Positions 46,901 through 59,036 of a DNA stretch of 64,000 nucleotides are shown piece by piece (positions within the stretch are counted from its first letter, which is position 1; each line of letters begins with the position of its first letter). A program made the translations under genes and the position numbers. The notes under the pieces are model-generated. The model did not search any database. It was given only the letters and a program-made list of their open reading frames with translations, and was not told where the DNA came from. The stretch is from Rotaria sordida (taxonomy: Eukaryota > Rotifera > Eurotatoria > Philodinida > Philodinidae), in assembly GCA_905250125.1 (NCBI GenBank), contig CAJNOL010000319.1, positions 98,604 through 162,603 of the forward strand. The letters run 5' to 3'.

Positions 46901-49899
46901 TCATAAAGAAAGCAACTGAAAGAGACTGATAAATTGTGTAATGAAACATGTCAACATTTTTTATCAATCTTTCATATGTGACAACGAAACGAGGTCTATT
47001 AAGACAAGATTGTTTTGACTTCATAATAAATATTAGATGGTAAAATACACAGGTCACTTATCGACGCGAAAATAGAAAACAAACACATTTCGACTCATAC
47101 AATGCAACAATATGATAAAACTGAATAATTTTCATAAGTATTATTTAATTCTATCTCAAAGTCAATTACTTTGAAAATTATGTATGAAAAGTCTACTGTT
47201 AGTTTTTTTATGCGTCTCCTCTTTTCGAATTAAACCCAAATTCATTCGATGGATATTTTTTGTTTTGAATGTAGCTAAAAGAAACAATTAATTTAACTAT
47301 ATTTAAATAATATATGTTTTATTTTGTGAAAAGCTCATATTCATTAGTATTTTTAAACATCTCCAATTAGACATTCTAGCATATGAGAGAATATTAATAG
47401 AAATAAAAAATAGACTTTTATCAGTTTTATCTTATATTTAACATTCGATAAAATGTTACAAGGTATCCATTTATGATACTGAAGGGCACCCCACTTTTCT
47501 GGGGAACGGTTAATCAGAAAAATTGAAAAGTTTCAAAGCAGGTTGATCTTGACGAGTAGAGCAAAAGTTGTTATAGGCTCAAAGTTCTCGGATACTGTCT
47601 TCTATGAAATACTGGAATCACAATGGCAAAAAATACCTCCCTCCGGTTTCTCCGAGATGCTATGTTCAATGGAGGTGAAATTTTTTTTACAAACATCAGA
47701 TGCCGTTTGGAGCGAGTATCATTTCATCATTCGAAAAAAAACTCAAAATATCGAAGATACCCGTTAAAAATGCGTTTTTTTATGAATAGAGCTATTAATA
47801 GTCAGCAGAACAGTATTTTTTGAAACAAAAAAAAAATACTCATCCCAAACAGTGTATAGTATATGTAAAAAAAAAGGTTCCAGTTTAATCGAATATACTA
47901 GGCTGGAGGGACCAGCGAGTTTTGTACTTTTTTTTATAAAAAATCTGTTTTGAGTAAAACGTGATTTGTTATTTCTGTTACATAAATTTGATTATTCAAC
48001 GTTTTAAAGACAATTTTTGCATCCAAAAGTATATTCAATAGATAAATACTACTTCAGACTATAGAATAGCAACAAAAAAAAAAAAAAAAATTTCGCGTCA
48101 TGAAAAGTACGAAGGTTTTCTTAATCAACTGAAATATGCATTGCTTACAGAATACATTGAATTAAGATGAATTTTGAATACAAATGACTCAATTTGCAAA
48201 CATCCTTATTTATAGAATACAAAAAACTAAAAATATGATTCTGTTGATAATAAATTGTAGCAATAATAGACTTTTGTCAATTTGCATAAAATTATTAATA
48301 GCAAATAATAACATACAATGTCATAAACTAGACTATATTTATAATAAATAGTATCATTCAGAGACGGAATCAGTGTGTTTTTCACGACGGATACCGGTTT
48401 AAGTAGGTCAGACTGTACCAGATCGGTCGATCTAAAATTCATACTGACACTCAACTGATGAGTTATCGCACTGCTTTACCTGTGAATAGTGATACTTGAC
48501 ATGATCAAATTTCAACAAAGTTTCATTACACGTCCGCTATGGGATACTAAGAGCAAAGAAATGATTTAACATAATTAATTTAGGTATAGGTATTAAACTA
48601 ATATTTATCTTAAAAAGCAATCGTTTACTCTAGTCAGCTTTCGAAGTACTGTTTTAAATGCACCTAAAACACAAATTTACATGAACGCCATTAGAAACTA
48701 ATCATAAGATATTGTGCAACATTTTCAATCTTACCATATAAATATGATAGATTAGCAACAGTCATTTTTTTAAACCTTTTCTCTAGTTTTATATTTTCCT
48801 ATTACTAATTCGATACATACTAATGATTCATGCCAATAACAATGTGGGAAAAAATCGATGCATAAACATTGCCATTTCTTTTTCATGTCTACTTCCATTT
48901 ATGCTTTGCGAACAAGATTCATCTATATTGTTTAATTTATTTGAATCATTAAGTAAAAACTATTCAATCAATTTTCTGTAATTTCTGATGTGTATTAATG
49001 ACATATTAAATTTAAGTACTTTCTAAATGATAAGAACGAAAAATTCAAAGTTTTCTTCTCTTTCTGTGTCTTTTTTTTTTGAAGTATGCCCTTTTGCACT
49101 CAGAGACTTTTATTTTCATTTGTCTTTATATTGATACTTTCTAAGTATTGCTTGTGCAAGAAGAACGTTCTCAACTATGTCTTACTATATAATCATGTGA
49201 ATCTGTATTATATTTTCGTTTTTTTATCGATTTACAAATGCTCCACAGTATATCAAATATAAACAAGAGAACAAAGTTGATGAGATTAATCGAAATATTT
49301 GTATTAAATCCTATTACTCATCATTTGTATCAAGTATGTTGAGTCTATGTTTTATCATATATAAATGTACATTTTTCTTGACAAGAAAATCTCATGGAAC
49401 GAGAATTTCATTCGATCTTATAGGTTATTTCAGAACAAGAAATATTCGTCCTATGGGATAGGATAAGATTGTTTCATCAAGACTCGGAGTCCGATCGTCA
49501 ATCCTTTTTATAGTTGTGACTAGTTTTCTATGATAACTCGCGTAGGAGAAAATCTATCTGCTAGCCTTTGGATACATCTTCTATTAAATAGACGTGGCAT
49601 ACGAATAATCATTATGTTGATATCGAGAAGTCAGAAGCATGTAGAAACAGCGTCAACTGAGTTTCAGTTTCATGCTAAAATATCAAGAATAAGTCATGTA
49701 TTCGATTGTGAGTAACGGAAAATCTACAAGACAAACTTTTTTCATGCGTAAAAGCTTGAAGAAAAGACAGTCGTCGTCCATCATAGTTTTCGTTGTATTT
49801 AAACAATTAGAATAAGGTCGTGTTTGTAACTTACATTCTTAGTATAGTATGTGCCAAGGGGGAAAAGGCGATACTCCATCTACTCCAAAGTAAATTTTG

Positions 49900-50141
49900 G
49901 AGTACAGCAGAGTACGCTTGGAGTAGAGTGGAGTATCACGGGAGTAGAGTGGAGTACGCTTGGAGTAGAGTGGAGTATCACGGGAGTAGAGTGGAGTACG
50001 CTTGGAGTACTGATGGAGTAGAGTGGAGTATCACTGGAGTACGACTGGAGTAGAGTGTAGTATCACTGGAGTATGACTGGAGTATCACTGGAGTAAAGTG
50101 GAGTATCACTGGAGTATAGTGGAGTATCACTGGAGTAGAAT
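49900..50141 (+). repeat. GGAGTA minisatellite, left block
   Basis: Tandem 10-11-bp units of GGAGTA plus four or five bases (GAGT, TCACT, CGCTT) form higher-order units of about 21 and 42 bp. The plus strand is the G-rich strand. Confidence 0.9.
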
Positions 50142-50209
50142 GGTATAGCGTGCAAGGAAGAAAAGCGACACTTCATCTACTCCCATACTTCATGAACGTA
50201 CGAGGGGAG

Positions 50210-50465
50210 TGCAAGATATACTCTGTAGATGCTCTAAGGTCCTCAAAGCCTATATTTTAGAGGTAGCTTTAGGTCCTCAATTACTACATTGTGGGATATC
50301 CTTAGGTCCGCAATTGCTACATTGTGGGGTGCCCTTAGGCTCTCAAGTGCTATCTTCTAGGGTACCCTTAGATCTTCAAGCGCCATATTCTTGAAGTACC
50401 CTTAGGTCCTCAAGTGCTATATTCTTGAGATGCTTTTAGGTCTTTCAGTGCCATATTCTAGGGAT
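50210..50465 (+). repeat. TAGGTCCTCAAGTGC tandem units, left block
   Basis: Six to seven diverged units of about 40 bp around TTAGGTCCTCAAGTGCTAT followed by ATTCTAGGGTACCC. The right-hand block at about 51590-52040 contains the same unit complemented. Confidence 0.8.
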
Positions 50466-50470
50466 ACTCT

Positions 50471-51458
50471 TAGGGATGCAACGGTGGCGATAACCATAGG
50501 TACGGTTACCGATCTCACTACGGTAACTGTAGGTACGGTTATCGATCCTACTACGGTAACCGTAGGTACGGTTATCCGTCCAACTACGGTAACCGTAGCT
50601 ACCGTTATCGATCCCACTACGGTAACCGTAAGTACGGTTACTGGTCCAAGTACGATAACTGTAGGTAGTTATCGGTTCAAACCCGTTGTCAACAAAACCA
50701 GCATTTTTTAAGTAAATAACGATATTTTATAAAGGTTGACGAAAGTAAATCGGCGTCGAGGAATCTGAATCTGAAGTCAGTTTTTGAAAATTTTGAATTG
50801 AATTTTTTCGACAAAAGAAAGGGTTTTTTAGAAAAATAATGATATTTTATACAGGTTGACGAAAGTAAATCGGGGCCGAGGAGTCTGAATCTGAAGTCAG
50901 TTTTAGAAAATTTTGAATTGAATTTTTTCGACAAAGGAAAGGTTTTTTTAGGAAAATAATGATACCTTATGAAGGTTGACGAAAAGTAAGTCAAGGTCGA
51001 AGAATCCGAATCTGTAATCAAATCCTTGAACTTTTCAATTTTCTCTTCCGAAGACTAAACCGCTCCTTGAAAGTCGTCTTTTTTTCTAGAAAACTTTATC
51101 CCTGAAAAACATCATATGTGAAGAACTAAAACTCAAAATTTTCAAAAGCCGACTTCAGATTCGGATTCTTCGACCCCGATTTACTTTCGTCAACCTTTAT
51201 AAAATATCATTATTTTTCTAAAAAAACCTATCTTTTGTCGGAAAAATTTAATTCGAAATTTTCAAAAACTGACTCCAGATTCGGGTTTCTCGACGCCGAT
51301 TTACTTTCGTCGACCTTTATAAAATATCGTTATTTTCTTAAAAAATGCTGTTTTTGTTGACAACGGGTTTGAACCGATAACTATCTACGGTTATCGTACT
51401 TGGACCGGTAACCGTACCTACGGTTAACCGGTGAATGATCGTCACCGTTGCATCCCTA
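50471..51458. mobile_element. hAT-like non-autonomous palindrome nested in the composite element, 988 bp
   Basis: Ends TAGGGATGCAACGGTG and CACCGTTGCATCCCTA are exact inverted copies and have the TAGGG form usual for hAT elements. Subterminal 33-bp tandem units (GGTAACCGTAGGTACGGTTA) at 50490-50660 are mirrored by a shorter block at 51360-51435. Between them three tandem units of about 120 bp (GTTGACGAAAGTAAATCGG, then GAATCTGAATCTGAAGTCAG) face two inverted ones around a centre near 51060. The flanking 8 bp do not give a convincing target duplication. Confidence 0.65.
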
Positions 51459-51589
51459 GTAACACGAGTCAATAGTAGACTTGAAATAGCTAGAAAGATC
51501 CGATACGTAGTTATGACATAGCCTGAGAGTGCAAGGAGTGCGCGGGAGTACGATATTTTCGTTTTTTTCCCCCTTGGTATCCCTAGAGT

Positions 51590-52040
51590 ATAGCCCTTGA
51601 GAACGTGTAGGTATCCCCAGTATATGGCAATTGAGGATCTAATAGTAACCCAGACTATAACCCTTGAGGGCCTAACGGTACCCATAGAATACAGCATTGG
51701 AGGACCTAAGGGTACTACAGAATATAGTCCTTGAGAACCTAAAGGTACCCAAATATATAGTACTTGAGCATCTAAAGGTACCCCTAGAATATAGTTCTTG
51801 AGGAGCTGAGGGTATCCCCAGCATATGGCACTTGAGGACCCACGGCTCTCCAGAATATAGCCCTTGATGACCAAAAGGTACCTCTAGAGTATAGCATTTG
51901 AGGATCTAAGCGTGCCTTAGAATATTGTCCTTGACGACCTAAGGGCATCTCCAGAATATAGAGTTTGGGGACCTAAGGTATCCTAGAATATAGCCCTTGA
52001 GAACCTAAGGGTATTCCAAGAATATGGCACTTGAGGACCT
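51590..52040 (-). repeat. TTGAGGACCTAAGGG tandem units, right block
   Basis: About eleven diverged units of about 40 bp around TTGAGGACCTAAGGGTACCC then AGAATATAGC, the complement of the left block at 50210-50465. Confidence 0.8.
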
Positions 52041-52059
52041 AAATGACAAGGGAATGCTA

Positions 52060-52335
52060 ATGGATCACTGGTGGAGTACAAATGGAGTAGGACTGAGTAC
52101 AGGTGGAGTATGAGTGGAGTAGGGTAAATTACGGGTGGAGTAGAATGGAGTACGAGTGGAGTACCGATGGAGTAGAGTGGAGTACCGATGGAGTAGAGTG
52201 GAGTATCGGTGGAGTAGAGTGGAGTACGAGTGGAGTAGAGTGGAGTACGAGTGGAGTATCGGTGGAGTAGAGTGGAGTAGAGTGGAGTATCGGTGGAGTC
52301 GAGTGGAGTATCGTTGGAGTATGCACTCCTGGAGT
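52060..52335 (+). repeat. GGAGTA minisatellite, right block
   Basis: Units of GGAGTACGAGT and GGAGTAGAGT, GGAGTATCGGT in tandem. It is in the same orientation as the left minisatellite, although every other paired block of the element is inverted. Confidence 0.9.
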
Positions 52336-53840
52336 ACCGCCTTTTCCCCCTTGGTATGTGCACACAGATTTTTAGACCTCGAGCATATATGATAGTTGAC
52401 ATAAGTGGGAGATTTTGGTCAATTACCGTATATATTTATTTTATATAAAATAGTAAAAAAAATATATTTTATGAACCGAATGATTTAATTGTTTGATTAA
52501 ACTTAAGGGTACTCCTCCCTGCTCTTCTTTTTTGACTATTTCTGATTCTTGAACAGAGTACAAGTAATCATACTGAAATTTTTGTCGCAGATAGCGCACT
52601 TCGAATAAAGAGACATGTATTCGAGGAGAAAAATTTTCAGGGAAGTTTTAGAAAAATTCTGATTTTCCATAGGATCGGATTCTGGTACATTACAAGCCCT
52701 TAGCAAACTTTATCCGATCCAACTGAAAATTTTTTTTTGGAAACTATTTCAGAGGTATTATTGAACGTTTTCGACAATCTACTTTTTTTTTAATGAGAAA
52801 TATATAAATATTCGAAGTCAAAATTAGGATGTTGACTTTCAGAGTCCTATAAATCCATACAGGAAAGCCAAAAACAAAAACAGCTGATTTTACCTCTGAA
52901 GGATACTTCTAAGTATCTGTAGTAAAAATTCCAGTCCGATCGGACAAAGTTAGAGTGAGGTCGTAAGCAGTCAGATTCAAGAAAACTGGTGTTTTGCATA
53001 ATGCTAAGTAACATGAAAAAAGATATTTAAATTCAGTAATTCTGTAACAGTAAGCTGTTTATAATCGAAAGGAGGACAGAAATAACTTTAAGTCCAATGT
53101 TTCAATTATGCTATTCGTCTCCTGACTTTTTCTTTTCCTATATATAATTTAAAGAAATAAATAATTAAGTGAATCAGTGTTTAGTTATTTATTTGCATGA
53201 AGATTATTAAATTTATTTGTCTTATGTTTTATTCGAAAAATATATCTAACAAAACAATTACATGATTTATCAATATTCATCAACCAATAATTAGAATGAG
53301 GTGTGCCTTTAATGATTCACTAGTTCCTTTTCTTGTTACAACATTACATACATATGATGCAATTTTGTTAGTCATAATTGTGTCAATTTCTAATAGTCGT
53401 AACAACACATCTCATTGAACACATACATAACTCTATATAAATGAGATGGCTTCTTCTTTCTCTCTCATTGTTTTACATTTATTGTTTTCATATTGATTTA
53501 TCAATTACTTATTTTTTAACAAATGAATGAGTATTAAATGTCACATTGTGAAAATGATAATATTTTCATGAGTTATGAAATATAATCGAACATATCGCGA
53601 TAAATTAAGTATTATGTTGACGTCTGTACTATTTGGATAAACAATAAGAAAATAAAGGTATGTCAAAAGATAAGAAACATAAAAAAAAAACGATAATCTT
53701 AAAACAAAACTTGAAAGAATAGAAAAAAACAGACAGGCATCTGTTATTTTCTTTCAAAAATATGTTTTACTTCTCGTAATATTTTACTATATGTTATTGA
53801 TAAATAACAAATATTCTAGATTTTGATTGTATCGAATACA

Positions 53841-54869
53841 ATGAATAAACATCAGTTGTCAGTTTCCTATTTATTTTTTGTTTATTTAATACAGCTTAAT
53901 TCGAATGTTGTTGCAAGTCTGACTAATATAAAATCTGGTAAGTAGTAAAGTTTTTTATTCAATGAAAGTTTGCTTATATTTTTAGACATCAAAAATGTTT
54001 CGCAAATAGATTTATTACCTAATTGTTCTATGTTTGAAAATGATGAAAATGTTATTAAATCATTTTTATTTGATATTCCTCTTAATCGATCCAAAGATTT
54101 TTCTAAAACATACGGTTTGAAATATGAAAATGGAAATATACATCGTTTAAATATTGTTAATCAGAAAGTCATTCCATCTACAATTTTTTGTTTAAAATAT
54201 TTGAAACGATTATATATACAAAATACATGTCTTTATTGTTGTAATTGTCAACAAATGAATTTGATCGAATATTTTCCACCGTCACTTACGGAATTGAGTA
54301 TTAAAAATACTAAGATTACTCATTTATCAGAATCATTGGGTAAATTAATACATTTACAAACATTAAAATTATCAAATGTTGGTCTTACAAGTCTCCCAAA
54401 TTCTATTGGTAATTTATCTTCATTAAATATGCTATATTTACCTTACAACAATTTAACATCATTACCAATTACTATTAAAAAGCTTCAATTATTACAACAA
54501 ATAACATTGAAAAATAATTCATATCTTCATTCAGTGGAACAACTCAATGGTCTTGAATCTCTTGAAATACTGGATGTAAGGCATTGTTCAATTGAAAATT
54601 TACCTCGTAATTTACCACAATTAATCGATTTATATATGTCAAATAATAATTTAAAAAACCTTAATGGCATTCAAACATTAGGTTATAGAACAAGTAGTAA
54701 AAAGTCGTTTTATTTTGATATGAATCATATTCGATCTGTATCACCATTTATTCGAAATGTTAGAAATCTTTATCTGCTCAAACTTAATGACAATGAGTTG
54801 GAGACTTTACCACCATATATTTCTGATATACGATCACTTCGTATTTTATATATTGACAAAAAATTTTAA
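53841..54869 (+). CDS. Secreted leucine-rich-repeat protein, 326 aa, 2 exons
   Basis: Exon 1 53841-53937 encodes a signal peptide (YLFFVYLIQLNSNVVAS); a 48-bp intron separates it from exon 2, 53986-54869. The total is 326 aa. From about residue 110 there are around eight LRR units of 22-24 residues, for example LTELSIKNTKITHLSESLGK, LQTLKLSNVGLTSLPNSIG, LNMLYLPYNNLTSLPITIKK, LYLLKLNDNELETLPPYI. They are of the SLP-containing type found in SHOC2-like and bacterial LRR proteins. A Cys cluster (CLYCCNCQQ) lies ahead of the repeats as an N-cap. No transmembrane segment or GPI site is seen at the end (RILYIDKKF), so it is probably secreted. LRRs bind proteins; the ligand is unknown. Choosing the ATG at 53841 over one inside exon 2 is supported by the intron and signal peptide. 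Confidence 0.82.
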
Positions 54870-57800
54870 GATAATGATGAATTAAAAAAGCAACTCAGTG
54901 TCACATTCACTATTCCATACAACTGTTCTATGAAAAAAATTCAATAGTAAAAGTTTTATGACAATGTTATATAAGATGATCATTTTTTTAATATTAGTAA
55001 TATTTACTACTGATATTTTTTTTTTGTATTAAAAATTATCATATTTAGTAGTTTTTGTTTGTTGCAACATGTTTATGAAAAATTGCTGTGTGAATTCAAA
55101 AAAATAGAAACAAACTAATTATATTCTATCATCCAGTTCGATTTTTCGAAGAGTGCTCCGTTCCCTCTCCCATAGCGGACAATCAATCAACAAAATCGGT
55201 TTAACAGATTTGGATCCATATTGTAGTTAACATTGAAGCTTCTATAGGATTACATTTAATTTCATCCGGAGTGCTGATTAGAAGCAAATATTTGTTAAGC
55301 ATTAGGTACAATAAAGTATTTAATACATAAAAATAGGTGAATATTATCGATACGATCATACAAGTAGAATGTATGCTTTCAAATGAGGATCTGGTTCGAT
55401 TCATTAGTCATGATAAAGTCATACAGTATTATCTATTTAGTGTATATTACAAGTCATTCCGACTTCTTGAAGCTCTTTATGATCTAATAAGAGCAAAAAC
55501 TAACACTCAGTATAATGGAAAATAGTTACTAGCGAACGATACAGTTCTTTAGGTTGTTTTTTGCCGAAGTTGTGATTCAACTTTTCTTTTGCTATTTATC
55601 TTCAGCAGATGCGCCATTAAATTTTTATTCAGATATACGACTTCAAATGTAATTTTCTGTCAAGATTTGTTGGTCATTATTCTACAAGAATTAATCATAT
55701 ATATGGATGAATCGTATTCCATTTGTACAATTGAAACGAAAAAAATCGAAAAAAACAAAGTGTTCATATAAAAAACTAGCTCTATATTTTGATAGAGCAT
55801 TCTTGAAAACCTAGAAAATACTTTTTTTCCTACACTTTGCTTAAAAATAAGGTCACTGTTGTAATATCATGAAAATATATGCATATATATATAGGGTGGG
55901 CCATAAGTCACTTAACCAAGAAAAAATTGAATATCTTCATTACGGCTCGACCAAACGGGCTCATTTTTTTTACCAAGGATAGAGGCATGTTCACACTCCA
56001 AATCCATATGAACAAGATTAGTGAGAACCTTTGCTAAGTATCACTATTGACTTCAACAAGAAAATTTTACTTGTTCACAGATAGAAAACGAAAACAAAAT
56101 ATACTTAACATAGGTTCTCACTAACCTCGTCCGTATGGATTTGGAGTGTGAACACGCCTCTATCCTTGGATAAAAAAATGAACCCGTTTGGTCGAGTCGT
56201 AATGGAGATATTCAATTTTTTTGTTAGTAAAGTGACTTATGACCCGTCCTGTATATACATGAATTTTCATGGTATTCGGCCAAACTAATTTGTAATTCTT
56301 AACAGAATAGAACAAATCATGCATCAATCGATGCAGCTTGATTAGATTTATCTAACGTTTTGTGATTGAACGTCAGAATAAATATAGTCCATGAGGAAAC
56401 TTGTGAAAAGTTATACAATATATTAGTGAAAACTTGATTATTTAGAAAGCGGAGTATATCTGTAGCTTTTTTTTCTATGCAGGAATACTTCACTCTGAAA
56501 GATATATCATTAAATGCGCCTACCGATGGCGAATTGAATGGTGTATAATAAGTATACAATTGATTTTCATTTGATGAAGATATTCAACTTTTTATATAGC
56601 AGGATATTTTGCATGAAAAAAAAATATAACGGGACATTTCATATATAACTTGTCATTATGTCAGCCGTGGAACGCGACAAAGAGCTGATTTTTTTACTAC
56701 AAGTAGCAAACATAGAGAGAAAAAGAGGTATAAATTTCACGCAAAACGACCAACCCGGTAAAGAGATATTCAAATCACAAAATTCAAAGTATGATGGTGC
56801 AAAGTGAGCATATATATATATATGACTTTTTCAAAACGTGTCCACCCATACCCATTCTAGATCTTGATACAGCCTAGAATTTATTTTTTGAAAAGTTGTT
56901 CCTACCGGTCGTCTTTATTTTCAAACTGCTCCAAGTTGGCCAACATATTTCTGTCCAGAGAAAATCATATTTTGCAATAACGGGACAAAAAAAGACAAAG
57001 TATATGTCAAGTCAGTGTTTTGCGTATATTTATTAAAAATAGCTTTTTTAAAAAGAAAACTAAAGTCAGATTCGAATTCTCTGCACTTTTTTCTACCTAA
57101 CTGCACTGAAGAAAACGCGAGCTTAAACTTTTCGTAAATGAAAAAAATTTTTTGTCTTCGTCAAGAGATGACTCCAATTTTTGCTTTCTTTTTTACTTCC
57201 AAGAGGCATAACTCGAGATAGGAGTGATGTAGACTTCTCAAATTTTCAGGAATGTAGGAAAACATCGAGAGGAGTATTGTGTAAGATTTTCAAATCATTT
57301 GGAGTTTCTGAACAAGAGATATTCATGATTTAGTACCGATGATGCAATTGTACAAATGAAATACGATTCATCCATATACATCGAACAAGAATTATAGTCA
57401 GAAAAAAACGAACAAAACATTTTACTATTTTAAGACTTTTTTAATCAGATAGAGATGTAGGCATTACTGTGTGTGAGAATGGAGAGAAGATCCTCACCCA
57501 CAACTTTTATCTCTATCTTTATCTATGACATAAGTAATACAGCTTTAAGTTCAATTAATAATGAGAACTTCTTTAGTTCTCTTATTTATTTAATTGTCAC
57601 ATTGAAATAATATTTTTCAGTTACATACGGATTTCTAGTAAGATTTGACACTTTATTATTCAGTACAACTTCTTATTTCTATTTAAAAGTAAACTTCAGA
57701 GAAATCACTTTGTTTCAAAAGTTTCAATTCATTATTGCAATACTTCGTGTTTTATTTAAAGAATTATGAATGTCTTCCAAAGGCACACATTTAATAGACA

Positions 57801-59036
57801 TAGACATAGAATTGTCATTATGAGAAACTATAGAGATAAATTACTGAAAAAATCTATTCTATCGATACGTAGTAAAACATAATAGTATATTTTTTTATAT
57901 TTTTTTACTGAAGAGATGAATTGTAAAATATTTCTATCATTAAATTAGGCAACTATTTGAATATAATGTTCTTCTATTTTTAACTTGATTTCTCGGAAGT
58001 CATGTAATAACTAGATTGCCACTCGAGTGAAGATCGCGTAGAAAAAGCGACTGATCGCATGAGCTCGAAAAATGTCAGAACACAATCCTATACGACATGT
58101 ACTATTTCTAACTATTTGACTTTTGTGTAGAGAATCATAATGAATTTCAGTCGTGTTTACCTGTCTTGGTTCAGCTAACAAGTGAGAGATAATGAATTCG
58201 AATCAACAATTGTTATATGAGAAAACTATTGGCTGTTAATTAATGTCCTCAATATTCGATTTATAGAAGTCGTGTAGAAACAATTCTGAATGTTTGAAAT
58301 TTCTATTTGAGATATCACTGATCATTGGAATACTAAGTCAGTGATAACAATATAAGGCAAGAAGTCTTTGTTTATACCTTGACGTTAATCATATATTTTA
58401 TAATAATATTATTTTCTAATTAGAACTGTAACTGTGGAAAGAGAAGTTGATAAATATATGAGATTACTATCAAATATACTTAATGTAATTAACATTTTAA
58501 TTTTATCCTTCCAAAACAACAAATAATTCTTTGATGTCAGTAAAGTAATTCCAACATTACATATTGTTCTATGTTGTATGAAATCCAAGCTCGTATATTT
58601 GATTATCATATTAATATGATAATAAGAGATTCTTCTCGACGACGAGCATACAAGTCTTTCATAGATTTATCTATCATTTGAGCTAAAGCTATTCTTTTAT
58701 GCTTAATTAATCGAATCTAATACAAAACAGCTGGTCAAAAACTTCATTACTACTATTATTTGATAAGATGTTCTATATATAAGAGGAATATATATTCACA
58801 TAATGTCTTCGTCTTTCATCGATCAAATTCTATAGAAAATAGATCGCTAGAACAACAATTGCTTGTCATAAAAAGAAACAAGATCTATTGATGTGCATAA
58901 TTATTTTCTTTTCCCAATAGAATCGAAACAAGTGTCTTCATTGTACTGCTTCAAGCTACAGCTGTAAATAACAGACAGTGTTAAAAAAATATTAATATAG
59001 TATGCAGATTTTGTTGAGTGTTAATACAAAATAAAA
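54870..59036. other. 4.2-kb intergenic region
   Basis: No gene is supported. Contains the mariner-like inverted-repeat element at 55891-56254; the rest is AT-rich spacer with short frames lacking domains. Confidence 0.5.
55891..56254. mobile_element. Tc1/mariner-like MITE, about 360 bp
   Basis: Left end TATAGGGTGGGCCATAAGTC and right end GACTTATGACCCGTCCTGTA are inverted copies and are flanked by TA, the usual target of Tc1/mariner elements. The GGGTGGGCCATAAGT form also fits mariner termini. Long inner arms pair as well, such as GTTCACACTCCAAATCCATA and its complement near 56125-56145, giving almost full-length symmetry. No transposase. Confidence 0.75.

Larger units (their letters stand above)
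49853..52354. mobile_element. Composite non-coding transposon-like element, 2,502 bp, 6-bp target duplication
   Basis: The left end CCAAGGGGGAAAAGGCG and the right end CGCCTTTTCCCCCTTGG are exact inverted copies, and the symmetry continues for about 24 bp with one mismatch. TATGTG directly precedes the left end (49847-49852) and follows the right end (52355-52360), a 6-bp target duplication. Inside, from left to right: GGAGTA minisatellite; units around TAGGTCCTCAAGTGC; a hAT-like palindrome at 50471-51458; units around TTGAGGACCTAAGGG in inverted orientation; and a second GGAGTA minisatellite. Partial copies of the end sequence also occur at about 50150 (GCAAGGAAGAAAAGCG) and 51565-51583 (TTTTTTCCCCCTTGGTAT). 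No transposase is encoded; frames here come from repeats. I cannot assign a superfamily. Confidence 0.75.
43954..53840. other. Nearly 10-kb intergenic region
   Basis: No gene is supported. The first 170 bp are the elongase 3' flank. From about 44.4 to 49.8 kb the DNA is AT-rich with short frames lacking domains (for example 44389-44577 and 45071-45286 minus). The composite repeat element occupies 49853-52354. From 52.4 to 53.8 kb I see only AT-rich DNA and the likely promoter of the LRR gene. Confidence 0.5.

Noticed and set aside
49820..50053. Open frame rich in EYAWSRVEY repeats
   Set aside because: It is a translation of the GGAGTA minisatellite; the other frames and the block at 52156-52392 behave the same way, and there is no gene structure.
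50430..50711. 93-residue frame with Thr-Val repeats
   Set aside because: Comes from 33-bp tandem DNA units within the hAT-like palindrome; the opposite strand is equally open.
51983..52402. 139-residue minus-strand frame of Tyr-Ser-Thr repeats
   Set aside because: Produced by the right GGAGTA minisatellite read in reverse; no start context or domain.
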